A DNA stretch of 64,000 nucleotides from an uncultured Desulfovibrio sp. (GTDB lineage: Bacteria > Desulfobacterota > Desulfovibrionia > Desulfovibrionales > Desulfovibrionaceae): NCBI RefSeq assembly GCF_944324525.1, contig NZ_CALUWS010000005.1, positions 1 to 64,000 of the forward strand, written 5' to 3'. Below, piece after piece: positions 42,627-49,525 of the stretch. Both the position numbers and the translations under genes were made by a program. The stretch's first letter is position 1; every line of letters begins with the position of its first letter. The notes below the pieces were generated by a model. It was not told where the DNA came from and searched no databases. It saw only the letters and a list, made by a program, of their open reading frames with translations.

Positions 42627-42851
42627 TTACAGCGCCTTGCGGCGTTTCCAGACGTGATCGGCCAGCAGGACGCTGAAGGCGATCCCGGTCAGCACATGGG
42701 CCTTGCTCTTGCCGGCAAAGCCCAGGGCCAGCGAGAGGCCCAGCGTCCCCAGCATGACGCGCATGGTCAGTTTGCGGGTGTTCACGGCCGGCCGTCGGGC
42801 GGGCGTCGCACAGTCGGGAGCGGACGTTTCCAGGGGAGCGATGGTGGACAT
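42627..42851 (-). CDS. Small membrane protein divergent from feoA
   Basis: This 74-residue protein has a ~30-residue N-terminal tail followed by two short hydrophobic segments (RVMLGTLGLSLALGF, AHVLTGIAFSVLLADHVW) and a basic end. Two His (in AHV and DHV) could bind metal or haem, as in DUF4405-like proteins; this is speculative. ATG 42851 follows GGAGG. The shared regulatory region with feoA and the neighbouring ferrosome-like genes suggest an iron-related role. Confidence 0.65.
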   Translation of the reverse strand: MSTIAPLETSAPDCATPARRPAVNTRKLTMRVMLGTLGLSLALGFAGKSKAHVLTGIAFSVLLADHVWKRRKAL

Positions 42852-42880
42852 GGTTGCCTCCATTGAAAAGATGGGTTGAG

Positions 42881-42909
42881 GAAAAAATGAATTTAACTTT
42901 CATTTTTTC
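42881..42909. promoter_or_regulatory. 29-bp palindrome, candidate Fur box
   Basis: GAAAAAATGAA (42881-42891) and TTCATTTTTTC (42899-42909) form a perfect 11-bp inverted repeat with a 7-bp spacer. Its core TGAA-N7-TTCA fits the spacing of Fur sites described for Desulfovibrio. The right arm supplies a possible -35 (TTCATT) for a TAAAGT -10 toward feoA, so binding would block transcription. Confidence 0.6.
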
Positions 42910-43070
42910 TTGACGACCACGCTAAAGTAAGTCACTGTCCTTTGCAAGCCCGCACGGGCAGCTTCCGGCACGACGATCCAGAACCGACCCCTACTGGCGT
43001 GCCGCAGGCACGTCAGCCAGCGTGCCGGAAGCTGCCCATGCGATACACCGTGTTTTTACAGGAGGCGGTC

Positions 43071-43310
43071 ATGAGCAATATCATCAGTTTGCGTCAGATG
43101 GCAGTAGGGCAGCAGGGCAAGATCGCCGCTGTGGAGGCGCTCGGCGAAATGGGACGTCGCATCCGGGACATGGGGCTTATCCCCGGCACGACGGTTTCCG
43201 TGGTGGGGCGCGCGCCGCTCAAGGATCCGGTGGCCTTGCGGCTTTCCGGCGTGACGGTGACGCTGCGCAACAGCGAGGCCGATCATATCACCATCGATGT
43301 GGCAGGCTAA
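43071..43310 (+). CDS. feoA: FeoA-domain protein
   Basis: The 79-residue SH3-like cytosolic protein carries SLRQMAVGQQGKIAAVEA, LGEMGRRIRDMGLIPGTTV and a final ADHITIDVAG, all typical of FeoA. FeoA assists the FeoB ferrous iron transporter. No feoB follows: the next gene encodes a DUF6110-like protein after a terminator, so this FeoA may serve the iron-storage locus or a FeoB elsewhere. ATG 43071 follows ACAGGAGG. Confidence 0.93.
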   Translation: MSNIISLRQMAVGQQGKIAAVEALGEMGRRIRDMGLIPGTTVSVVGRAPLKDPVALRLSGVTVTLRNSEADHITIDVAG

Positions 43311-43352
43311 CGTGCCGCCACTCCCCGGGCGAGCGGGGCGAAGTTGTTGATG

Positions 43353-43374
43353 AAGGGGGGCGACCCCCTTTTTT
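43353..43374 (+). terminator. Rho-independent terminator or attenuator after feoA
   Basis: AAGGGGG pairs with CCCCCTT around GCGA and is followed by six T residues. It separates feoA from fezA. Confidence 0.8.
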
Positions 43375-43403
43375 CAAGTTGTAGCGATAAGGAGAAAATG
43401 CCT

Positions 43404-43655
43404 GTGAATTCTGTATTCAAGTATGGTCTGGTTTTTCTGGGCGGTCTCGTAGTGGGCGCGCTGGGCGCGACGGCGGCCAAGCGGGGTTCGCTGAACCTCA
43501 AGCCGCTGGCCACGGATCTCATCAGCCGCGGTATGGACGTGAAGGACGCGCTTATGAGCAAGATGGAAGCGGTCAAGGAAGACATGCAAGATTTGGCGGC
43601 GGAAGCCCGCGCCAAAGCCGAGGACCGCAAGGCCGCTCCGCAGCAGGACGCCTAG
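43404..43655 (+). CDS. fezA: DUF6110-like membrane-anchored protein, candidate FezA (ferrosome)
   Basis: The ~83-residue protein has a Gly-rich N-terminal membrane segment (GLVFLGGLVVGALGATAA), a basic turn, then an amphipathic charged helix (SKMEAVKEDMQDLAAEARAK). This matches the DUF6110-type small proteins that accompany ferrosome P1B-ATPases. They are thought to act at the ferrosome membrane. The start is probably GTG 43404, 9 nt after AAGGAG; ATG 43398 is only 3 nt from it. It is flanked by terminators on both sides. The name is based on family features and context. Confidence 0.75.
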   Translation: MNSVFKYGLVFLGGLVVGALGATAAKRGSLNLKPLATDLISRGMDVKDALMSKMEAVKEDMQDLAAEARAKAEDRKAAPQQDA

Positions 43656-43726
43656 GGCGAAGGCTCTGCCGCGAGCTGTCAACGTGACTATTCCCGTCCG
43701 GCCGGGAGGCCGGGCGGGAGCAGTCT

Positions 43727-43753
43727 GCCGCCGCAAACCGCGGCGGCTTTTTT
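43727..43753 (+). terminator. Rho-independent terminator after fezA
   Basis: GCCGCCGC pairs with GCGGCGGC around AAACC, followed by six T residues. A second stem (CCCG-x-CCGGCC/GGCCGG-x-CGGG, 43693-43717) precedes it. Confidence 0.88.
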
Positions 43754-43782
43754 AGAGTCTTGCAAACAGAAGATGCTCTTGG

Positions 43783-43927
43783 AACGTTTCACCTTTGAAA
43801 AGGGTGGAACGCGAGGCGGCGGCACAGCGCCGTCCGGCCCAAAGTGGTTGGAAAAACAGCGCTTTTTCCGCGAAACGCCAGGTCGTATGGTTTGAAACGC
43901 AACGCGTTTCAAACGGAAATTGCTCTA
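43783..43927 (+). repeat. Family B dispersed repeat (copy B6)
   Basis: It contains ACGTTTCACCTTTGAAAAGG, GCGAGGCGGCGGCACAGCGC, GGAAAAACAGCGCTTTTTCC and the tail GTTTGAAACGC...AAATTGCTCTAG. A fragment of another copy's tail (GCAAACAGAAGATGCTCT) precedes it, suggesting a tandem remnant. It separates fezA from fezB. Confidence 0.82.
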
Positions 43928-43997
43928 GGGAACAGCCCCATCGCGCACGTCGGGCGGAATGGGCAAAACGTCGAAACGGTTCAGGGGAGTGGCGCGC

Positions 43998-46217
43998 ATG
44001 CGTTTTTATCTGGTTCATGAAGTGGTTTTGCCATCCGGCGGACGGATGCGCGTGCGCGCCTCCCAAACCTTTGACGCCGCCTTTGGAGAGGCGCTGGGCG
44101 AAGAGCTGGCGGCGCTTTCCGGCGTGACGGTGGCTGCCGTCAATCCGCGTGTGGGCAGTTTGCTGCTGTTGTATGCGGATGCGGCGGCCCGCGAGGCCTG
44201 CCTGCGCTGCCTGCTGGCGCTGTCCGGCCCGGAAGACGCGCCGGAGCGCTCCGATCAGGCTGCCGGGCCTGCCGTCTCGCTGTCCCCCGTGCATCAGGCC
44301 GGGGGCGAACTGCACCTGCTGGAAGAGGGCGACGCCCCGCCGCTGGGGGGCTTCGGGCCGCTGTTGCGCTTCCTTTTCGTGCGGCCCTTCCTGCCTATGG
44401 CCGCCCGCATACTTTCCTCCGTCATGGGGGCGCTGCCCTTCCTGAAAAAAGGACTGGATGCGCTGCTGCAGGGCAAGCTCAATGTGGATGTGCTGGACGC
44501 GGCGGCCATCACCGTCTCGTTGATCCGGCGGGATTTCCGCACCGTGACCACGCTGACCCTGCTGCTGGGGTTGGGCGAGGCGCTGGAATACTGGACGCGC
44601 CGCCGCTCGCTGGACAGCCTGACCGAAAGTCTGGCCCTCAATGTGGAACAGGTCTGGCTGGAGCGCGACGGTACGGAGATCTGCGTTCCCCTTGCCCAGG
44701 TGGCCCCGGGGGACCGGGTGGTCGTGCGGGACGGCGGCTGCATCCCCGTGGACGGCGTGGTGGAAGAGGGCGAGGCCGTGGTCAATCAGGCCTCCATGAC
44801 CGGCGAGCCGCTGGGCGTGCCGCGTGGCGTGGGAGCCTCCGTCTATTCCGGAACCGTGGTCGAACAGGGACGGCTGGTCATTCGCGCCGTGCATGTGGGC
44901 GACGGTACGCGCCTGCAGCAGGTCGTGCATTTCATCGAGGAATCCGAGGCCCTCAAGGCGGGCATCCAGGGAAAATACGAGCGCATGGCCGATATGGCCG
45001 TGCCCTTCACCTTCGGCCTTGCGGCGCTGGTCTGGCTCATCACCCGCAATCCCCTGCAGGCGGCATCCGTACTGCTGGTGGACTACTCCTGCGCCCTGCG
45101 GCTGGCCACGCCGCTGGCCGTGCTGGCGGCCATGCGCGAAGGGGCCCGGCACGGCGTGGTCATCAAGGGAGGGCGCTATCTTGAGGCCTTGTCCGAGGCG
45201 GATACCGTGGTGTTCGACAAGACGGGCACGCTGACCAATGCCACGCCGCGCGTGGCGGAGGTCTTTGCCGCCGAGGGACAGCAGCGGGACGAGGTCTTGC
45301 GGCTGGCCGCCTGCCTTGAGGAGCATTTCCCGCATCCCGTGGCGCGGGCCGTGGTGCACAAGGCGCAGGAAGAAGGCCTGCAGCACGAGGAAGAGCACGC
45401 CCATGTGGAGTATGTGGTGGCGCACGGGGTGGCTTCCACCCTGTACGGGCAAAAGGTGCGCGTGGGCAGCCGTCATTACATCGAGCATGACGAAGGGGTG
45501 AGCGTCGAACCCATGCGCGAGGTGCTGGAGGCCCAGACGCGGCTTGGACGTTCGCTGCTCTATCTGGCCATCGACGGCAGGCTGGCGGGCATCATCGCCA
45601 TCGAGGATCCCTTGCGGCCCGAAGCCGCGGAGGTCCTGCACGGTCTGCGGGAGGCCGGCGTGCGTCGCATCCTCATGCTCACCGGCGATGACGAGCGCAC
45701 GGCGCGTGCCGTGGCCGCCCGGCTGGGCATCGAGGAATTCCGGGCCCAAGTGCTGCCCACGGAAAAGTCCGACGTCATCCGCGAACTCAATGCCGAAGGC
45801 TGCAAGGTGCTCATGGTCGGGGACGGCATCAACGATGCGCCGGCCCTTTCCGCCTCCCATGTGGGCGTAGCCATGTGCGACGGGGCGGATCTTGCCCGCG
45901 AGGTGGCCAATGTGCTGCTGACCCGCCCCAGCCTTGAGGGGCTGCTCACGGCCCGGCGGCTGGGCTGCGGCGCGCTTTCCCGCATCCGCTGCAATTTTGC
46001 GGCGGCTATGGGGCTGAACAGCCTCTTCCTGCTGGGCGGGCTCTTCATGCTGCTGACGCCGGGCGTCTCCGCCCTGCTGCATAATCTGACGACGCTGGGC
46101 ATCACCCTCAACGCCATGCGGCCGCATCTGCCGTCCCCCGCTGAGCCGGAATGGCCGCTCGACGAGGACGGGCGTACTCTGGAACTGCTGGCGGACGACG
46201 GCGGGCAGGCCGCCTAG
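43998..46217 (+). CDS. fezB: P1B-type ATPase without CPx motif, candidate FezB (ferrosome)
   Basis: This 739-residue metal-transporting P-type ATPase has the phosphorylation site DKTGTLTN (~407), the actuator TGEPLG (~268), the HP locus HFPHPVA, MLTGDDERTARAV and VGDGINDAPAL. The N-terminus is HMA-like but has no CxxC; an Arg-rich GGRMRVR lies at 14-20. In the membrane helix where other P1B pumps read CPC or SPC, this one reads YSCALRLATP (SCAL at 364-367). These traits match the P1B-6 group that drives iron into ferrosomes; a conventional heavy-metal pump is the alternative. ATG 43998 follows GGGGAG. The TAG stop abuts a family A element. Confidence 0.85.
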   Translation: MRFYLVHEVVLPSGGRMRVRASQTFDAAFGEALGEELAALSGVTVAAVNPRVGSLLLLYADAAAREACLRCLLALSGPEDAPERSDQAAGPAVSLSPVHQAGGELHLLEEGDAPPLGGFGPLLRFLFVRPFLPMAARILSSVMGALPFLKKGLDALLQGKLNVDVLDAAAITVSLIRRDFRTVTTLTLLLGLGEALEYWTRRRSLDSLTESLALNVEQVWLERDGTEICVPLAQVAPGDRVVVRDGGCIPVDGVVEEGEAVVNQASMTGEPLGVPRGVGASVYSGTVVEQGRLVIRAVHVGDGTRLQQVVHFIEESEALKAGIQGKYERMADMAVPFTFGLAALVWLITRNPLQAASVLLVDYSCALRLATPLAVLAAMREGARHGVVIKGGRYLEALSEADTVVFDKTGTLTNATPRVAEVFAAEGQQRDEVLRLAACLEEHFPHPVARAVVHKAQEEGLQHEEEHAHVEYVVAHGVASTLYGQKVRVGSRHYIEHDEGVSVEPMREVLEAQTRLGRSLLYLAIDGRLAGIIAIEDPLRPEAAEVLHGLREAGVRRILMLTGDDERTARAVAARLGIEEFRAQVLPTEKSDVIRELNAEGCKVLMVGDGINDAPALSASHVGVAMCDGADLAREVANVLLTRPSLEGLLTARRLGCGALSRIRCNFAAAMGLNSLFLLGGLFMLLTPGVSALLHNLTTLGITLNAMRPHLPSPAEPEWPLDEDGRTLELLADDGGQAA

Positions 46218-46437
46218 GGCTGTTGACACTATTTGCTGTCTGTTTGGGGGGAAGGGGAACCCCGCCGCCGGCGCGGGCGGTGTTCCCCTTCCCCCCAAGC
46301 CCCCCATCCCTTCCCCTGCGCGCTTTTACCGGGGGGAGGGTCAGGGACACGAGGCAACCCCGCCTCTGTGGTAAGCGGAGTGTGTACGGGGGGTGGCTTA
46401 TATGTTGAAATTGTTTGTAAAATTAGTGTTGACGGGC
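46218..46437 (-). repeat. Family A dispersed palindromic element (copy A5)
   Basis: It begins GGCTGTTGACACTATTT and ends AAATTAGTGTTGACGGGCCC. These ends are imperfect terminal inverted repeats (GTTGACACTATTT against GTCAACACTAATTT). In between are the GGGGAACCCC hairpin and CAGCGCGCTTTTACC-like sequence. It is the most complete copy, ~220 bp, between fezB and a family B copy. Confidence 0.85.
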
Positions 46438-46440
46438 CCT

Positions 46441-46590
46441 GGGGCGTTTCACCTTTGAAAAAGAGAAAGCGCGAGGCGGCGGCACAGCGTCGCCAGACCG
46501 CAACCAGGTGAAAAAGCAGCGCTTTTTTCGCAAAACGCCAGGCCGTATGGTTGGAAACGCGAAGCGTTTCAAACGGAAAGTGCTTTAAGA
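46441..46590 (+). repeat. Family B dispersed repeat (copy B7)
   Basis: GGCGTTTCACCTTTGAAAAAG, GCGAGGCGGCGGCACAGCG, AAAAGCAGCGCTTTTTTCGC and GGAAACGCGAAGCGTTTC, ending AAAGTGCTTTA. It lies directly upstream of the fezC candidate. Confidence 0.82.
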
Positions 46591-46623
46591 ACGACAGGTA
46601 CGGAAAGTACGGAGCGGAACCCT

Positions 46624-46926
46624 ATGCTGGATACCCTGCGTTTTGTCAAATATGTACGGAGCTTCATGGATGGCCGGGTACGGCTGCGGCATCCCGCGCT
46701 GCAGGACCGGCAGGTGGCCGCGCTGGCCCAGCAGGGGATAGCCGCCATCCCCGGCGTGCGGCAGGTGGAGGTCAACCCGCTGAGCGGATCGGCCCTGTTG
46801 CTGTACGACAGCAGCCGTCTGAGCCGGGAGCGGCTCATGGAAATGGGCGTTGCCTGGGCCGTGTGGCTGGATGAGGCGCGTGCCGGCCGTATCGGTCCCC
46901 TGCCGCAGGCCGGAGGGCCGCAGTAA
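46624..46926 (+). CDS. fezC: HMA-like protein, candidate FezC (ferrosome)
   Basis: This 100-residue protein has a heavy-metal-associated (HMA) fold pattern (GIAAIPGVRQVEVNPLSGSALLLYD) without the CxxC metal motif. Like the neighbouring ATPase it has an Arg-rich GRVRLRH at 17-23. HMA-like proteins of this type accompany ferrosome ATPases. The ATG follows GGAG. Two repeats (A5, B7) separate it from fezB. It might instead be a metallochaperone-like accessory of the pump. Confidence 0.7.
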   Translation: MLDTLRFVKYVRSFMDGRVRLRHPALQDRQVAALAQQGIAAIPGVRQVEVNPLSGSALLLYDSSRLSRERLMEMGVAWAVWLDEARAGRIGPLPQAGGPQ

Positions 46927-47089
46927 ACGCGGATGCGCATGTCGGCGTCCGGCCTTTTCTCGCAGGAGGCGGATGGGCTTGTCGGGCAGCGCCTAAACGA
47001 ATATCCCTCCTCCCCGGACCTGCCCTGTGGCCGTGCGCTATGGGGCAGGTTCCTTTTGGGGGATGTGGGCAAGGGAGGCCCTTTCTTTG

Positions 47090-47222
47090 CGGGACTCTGG
47101 CCGCGCGGGCGGCGGCACGGTGCCGCTCGGCCGAAACCAGGCGGAAAAACCGCGCTTTTTCCGCGAAACGACAGGCCGTATGGTTTGGAACGCGCAGCGT
47201 TTCAAACGGAAATTGCTCTGGT
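47090..47222 (+). repeat. Family B dispersed repeat (copy B8)
   Basis: GGGCGGCGGCACGGTGCCGC, GGAAAAACCGCGCTTTTTCC, GAAACGACAGGCCGTATGG, ACGCGCAGCGTTTC and AAATTGCTCTGG follow the family B order; the left hairpin is diverged. The stretch 46927-47089 before it shows no gene or clear signal. Confidence 0.75.
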
Positions 47223-47338
47223 AGTCGCGAGAGCGACTACTCGCAACCGAACACACGGAAAAACCACGTTTTTTCCGTAGGTGAGGGCAGCGTCAGCATG
47301 GAAATTGGACACAATTTCAATGCGAATCCGCTCTAGAA
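47216..47338 (+). repeat. Family C dispersed repeat (copy C2)
   Basis: GGTAGTCGCGAGAGCGACTA forms a hairpin, followed by CCGAACACACGGAAAAACC, GTGAGGGCAGCGTCAGC, TTGGACACAATTTC and GCGAATCCGCTCTAGA. Its last ~22 bp overlap the 3' end of the EamA gene. Confidence 0.82.
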
Positions 47339-48228
47339 GAGGGGGGCTGCTTGAGGGAAAGGCGGCTCTCGGAGATGCCCAGCCCCAGCAGCACCAGGCC
47401 CATGCCCAGCGCGGCCAGCCAGGTCAGCGGTTCGTGCAATATGAGCATGGCGGTGATGACGGCCACCACCGGGACCAGATAGATATAGACGCTGGTCTTG
47501 ACCGCGCCCAGGATCTTGATGGAGTAATTCCAGGTAGCGAAGCAGAGGGCCGAGGCTCCCAGTCCCAGAAAGAGCAGATTGCCCAGCAGCACAGGGTCGG
47601 CAAAGCGGGAAAGATCCCAGCGCACGCCGGTCAGCGGCAGTACGGGCAGCATGAAGAGCAGGCCCCAGCAGAAGATCCGGCGGGTGGCCTGTACCATATT
47701 GTAGCCGCACTGACTGACCTTGCGCGTGAAGATGGAGTAAAACGCCCAGGTCAGCGCGGCCAGGAAGGCCAGCAGGTCCCCCAGCGGATTGAGGCGCAGC
47801 ACCGCGCCGCTGTTGATGCTGATGCAGATGATGCCGCCCAGCGCGCAGGCGAAACCCAGAAAAAAGCGGGGCTGCAGGCTCTCCCCCAGCAGCAGGCGGG
47901 CCAGCAGGGCCGTGAGAAAGGGGGCCGTGGCCACGATGACGGCCGCATTGGCGGCCAGGGTGTGGGTGAGCGCCACATTCTCGCAGAGAAAATAGAGCGT
48001 CACGCCGCAGAGGCCCGCCAGCGCGAAGAGCCCTTCCTCCCGCAGGCTGCGGCTGCGCAGACGGTGCGGGCAGGCCAGCGCCAGCGCCACGGCCCCGAGG
48101 GCAAAGCGCAGAAAAAGTATCTCCACCGGAGAGAAGCCGCGCAACAGCACCTTGGTGGACACGAAGGTGGCCCCCCAGACAAGGATGGTCAGCACGGCGG
48201 CGATGTGCGCCGTTATACGAGGATCCAT
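47317..48228 (-). CDS. EamA/DMT family transporter with repeat-derived C-terminus
   Basis: The 303-residue inner-membrane protein has ten spans in two EamA repeats: LTILVWGATFVSTKVLL at the start, ANAAVIVATAPFLTALLARL in the middle, and VYIYLVPVVAVITA in the C-half. Substrate unknown. ATG 48228 follows GGAGAG. The last residues (SRADSH) and the TGA stop are encoded by family C copy C2. It is only distantly similar to the DMT gene at 36.2 kb. Confidence 0.88.
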   Translation of the reverse strand: MDPRITAHIAAVLTILVWGATFVSTKVLLRGFSPVEILFLRFALGAVALALACPHRLRSRSLREEGLFALAGLCGVTLYFLCENVALTHTLAANAAVIVATAPFLTALLARLLLGESLQPRFFLGFACALGGIICISINSGAVLRLNPLGDLLAFLAALTWAFYSIFTRKVSQCGYNMVQATRRIFCWGLLFMLPVLPLTGVRWDLSRFADPVLLGNLLFLGLGASALCFATWNYSIKILGAVKTSVYIYLVPVVAVITAMLILHEPLTWLAALGMGLVLLGLGISESRLSLKQPPSSRADSH

Positions 48229-48374
48229 GCCTGCTCTCCGTTGGCTGGACAAGGGACTGACAACGTGACTTTGCGATGCCTTCCAGGCAAATGAAACATA
48301 CTCGCCATGTGTGCGCCGTCTCTCTTGTCCTTATTCTGCTCCGCCAGCGACCGAAAGGCAGCCCGAAGGGCGGG

Positions 48375-48595
48375 CCTAGGCGTGTTGACACAAATTTTAC
48401 AAATAATTTGATAGATAGGTAAATGAACTGTAGACAATTCGCTTGCCTTTTGGGGCGGTAGTGCCCCGTATCCCCGACTCTTCCCTCGGTAAAAGCGCGC
48501 TGGGGAAGGGATGGGGGGCTTGGGGGGAAGGGGAACCCCTCTCGCGCCGGCGGAGGGGTTCCCCTTCCCCCCAAACAAGCAGCGAATACTGTTGG
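48375..48595 (+). repeat. Family A dispersed palindromic element (copy A6)
   Basis: GTGTTGACACAAATTTTAC, an AT-rich stretch, CGCTTGCCTTTTGGGGCGG, GGTAAAAGCGCGCTGGGG and a long GGGGAACCCCTC hairpin end near AAGCAGCGAATACTGTTGG. It lies between ddl and the EamA gene. Confidence 0.85.
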
Positions 48596-48598
48596 TGG

Positions 48599-49525
48599 TT
48601 AGCGGACGCGGGCCGTTGCGGCGTGGCGTTCCAGCCCCAGTTCGATGAGGCGTTCCAGCAGCTGGCCGAAGTCGAGCCCGGCCACGGCCGCTTCTTGAGG
48701 CACGAGGCTCGTGGGCGTCATGCCCGGCAGGGTATTGACTTCCAGCAGGTGGAGGCTGTCGTCCGCGCCGAGGATGAAGTCCGCCCGGCTGTACCCGGCA
48801 AGGCCCAGCGCCTTGTGCGCGGCCAGGGCGATGCGCCGCACTTCCGCGGTCACGTCCTCAGACAGGGGCGCGGGGCAGATCTCACGAGCGCCGCCCTTGG
48901 CGTACTTGCTGGTGAAGTCAAAGAATTCCCCGGCCACGGGCTCGATGAGGATGGGGGCAAGCGCCTCTTCGCCCAGCACGCCGCAGGTCACTTCCCGGCC
49001 GGTGAGCTGCGGCTCGATGATGGCGCATTCCCCGGCATTGAAGATCTCGTCAAGGATGGGCGCAAGCTCTTCCCGGCTGGCGGCCCGGCCCAGATGCAGG
49101 GAGGAGCCGCCGGTATTGCTCTTGGCGAAGACCGGCCAGCCGAAGGGCGGTTCCCAGTCGGGCGCGGGGCGCTGCGGCAACAGGGCCCAGTCGGCCGTGG
49201 GCAGTCCCGCCTGCCGGAAGATCTGTTTGGCGGCAGCCTTGTTGAGCGCCAGAAAGGAGCCTGCCGGGCCGGATCCCTGATAGGGGCAGCCCACACGCTC
49301 CAGCATGGCCTGGACAAGGCCGTCCTCGCCCGGCGCGCCGTGCAGGTTGATGAGGGCAAAGTCATGCGCCTGGGCGCTCTCCAGCAGGTGGTCGAAGCCG
49401 CTCAGCAGGTCAAAGAAGGTGACGCTGTGGCCCCGCGCTTCCAGCGCCGTCTGCATGCCGCGCGCGCCGATGAGGGAGATCTCCCGTTCAGAGGACCAGC
49501 CGCCCGCAATCAAAAGTATCTTCAT
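48599..49525 (-). CDS. ddl: D-alanine-D-alanine ligase
   Basis: This 308-residue ATP-grasp enzyme makes D-Ala-D-Ala for peptidoglycan. Motifs are GGWSSEREISL, HGAPGEDG, YQGSGPAGSFLALNK, the ATP loop KSNTGGSSLHLG, SRADFIL and LEVNTLPGMTPTSLVP. The start at 49525 lies within the 3' end of the HD-domain gene (38-bp overlap), so translation may be coupled. Together with alr at 22-23 kb it covers the D-alanine branch. Confidence 0.96.
   Translation of the reverse strand: MKILLIAGGWSSEREISLIGARGMQTALEARGHSVTFFDLLSGFDHLLESAQAHDFALINLHGAPGEDGLVQAMLERVGCPYQGSGPAGSFLALNKAAAKQIFRQAGLPTADWALLPQRPAPDWEPPFGWPVFAKSNTGGSSLHLGRAASREELAPILDEIFNAGECAIIEPQLTGREVTCGVLGEEALAPILIEPVAGEFFDFTSKYAKGGAREICPAPLSEDVTAEVRRIALAAHKALGLAGYSRADFILGADDSLHLLEVNTLPGMTPTSLVPQEAAVAGLDFGQLLERLIELGLERHAATARVR

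Noticed and set aside
42902..42945. Classical TTGACG-type promoter for feoA
   Set aside because: No acceptable -10 lies 16-18 bp after TTGACG; only the alternative TTCATT/TAAAGT pair has usable spacing, and that is weak.
46933..47280. A 115-codon plus-strand frame after the fezC candidate
   Set aside because: Its second half is translated family B and C repeat and the first half shows no conserved features or good start signal.
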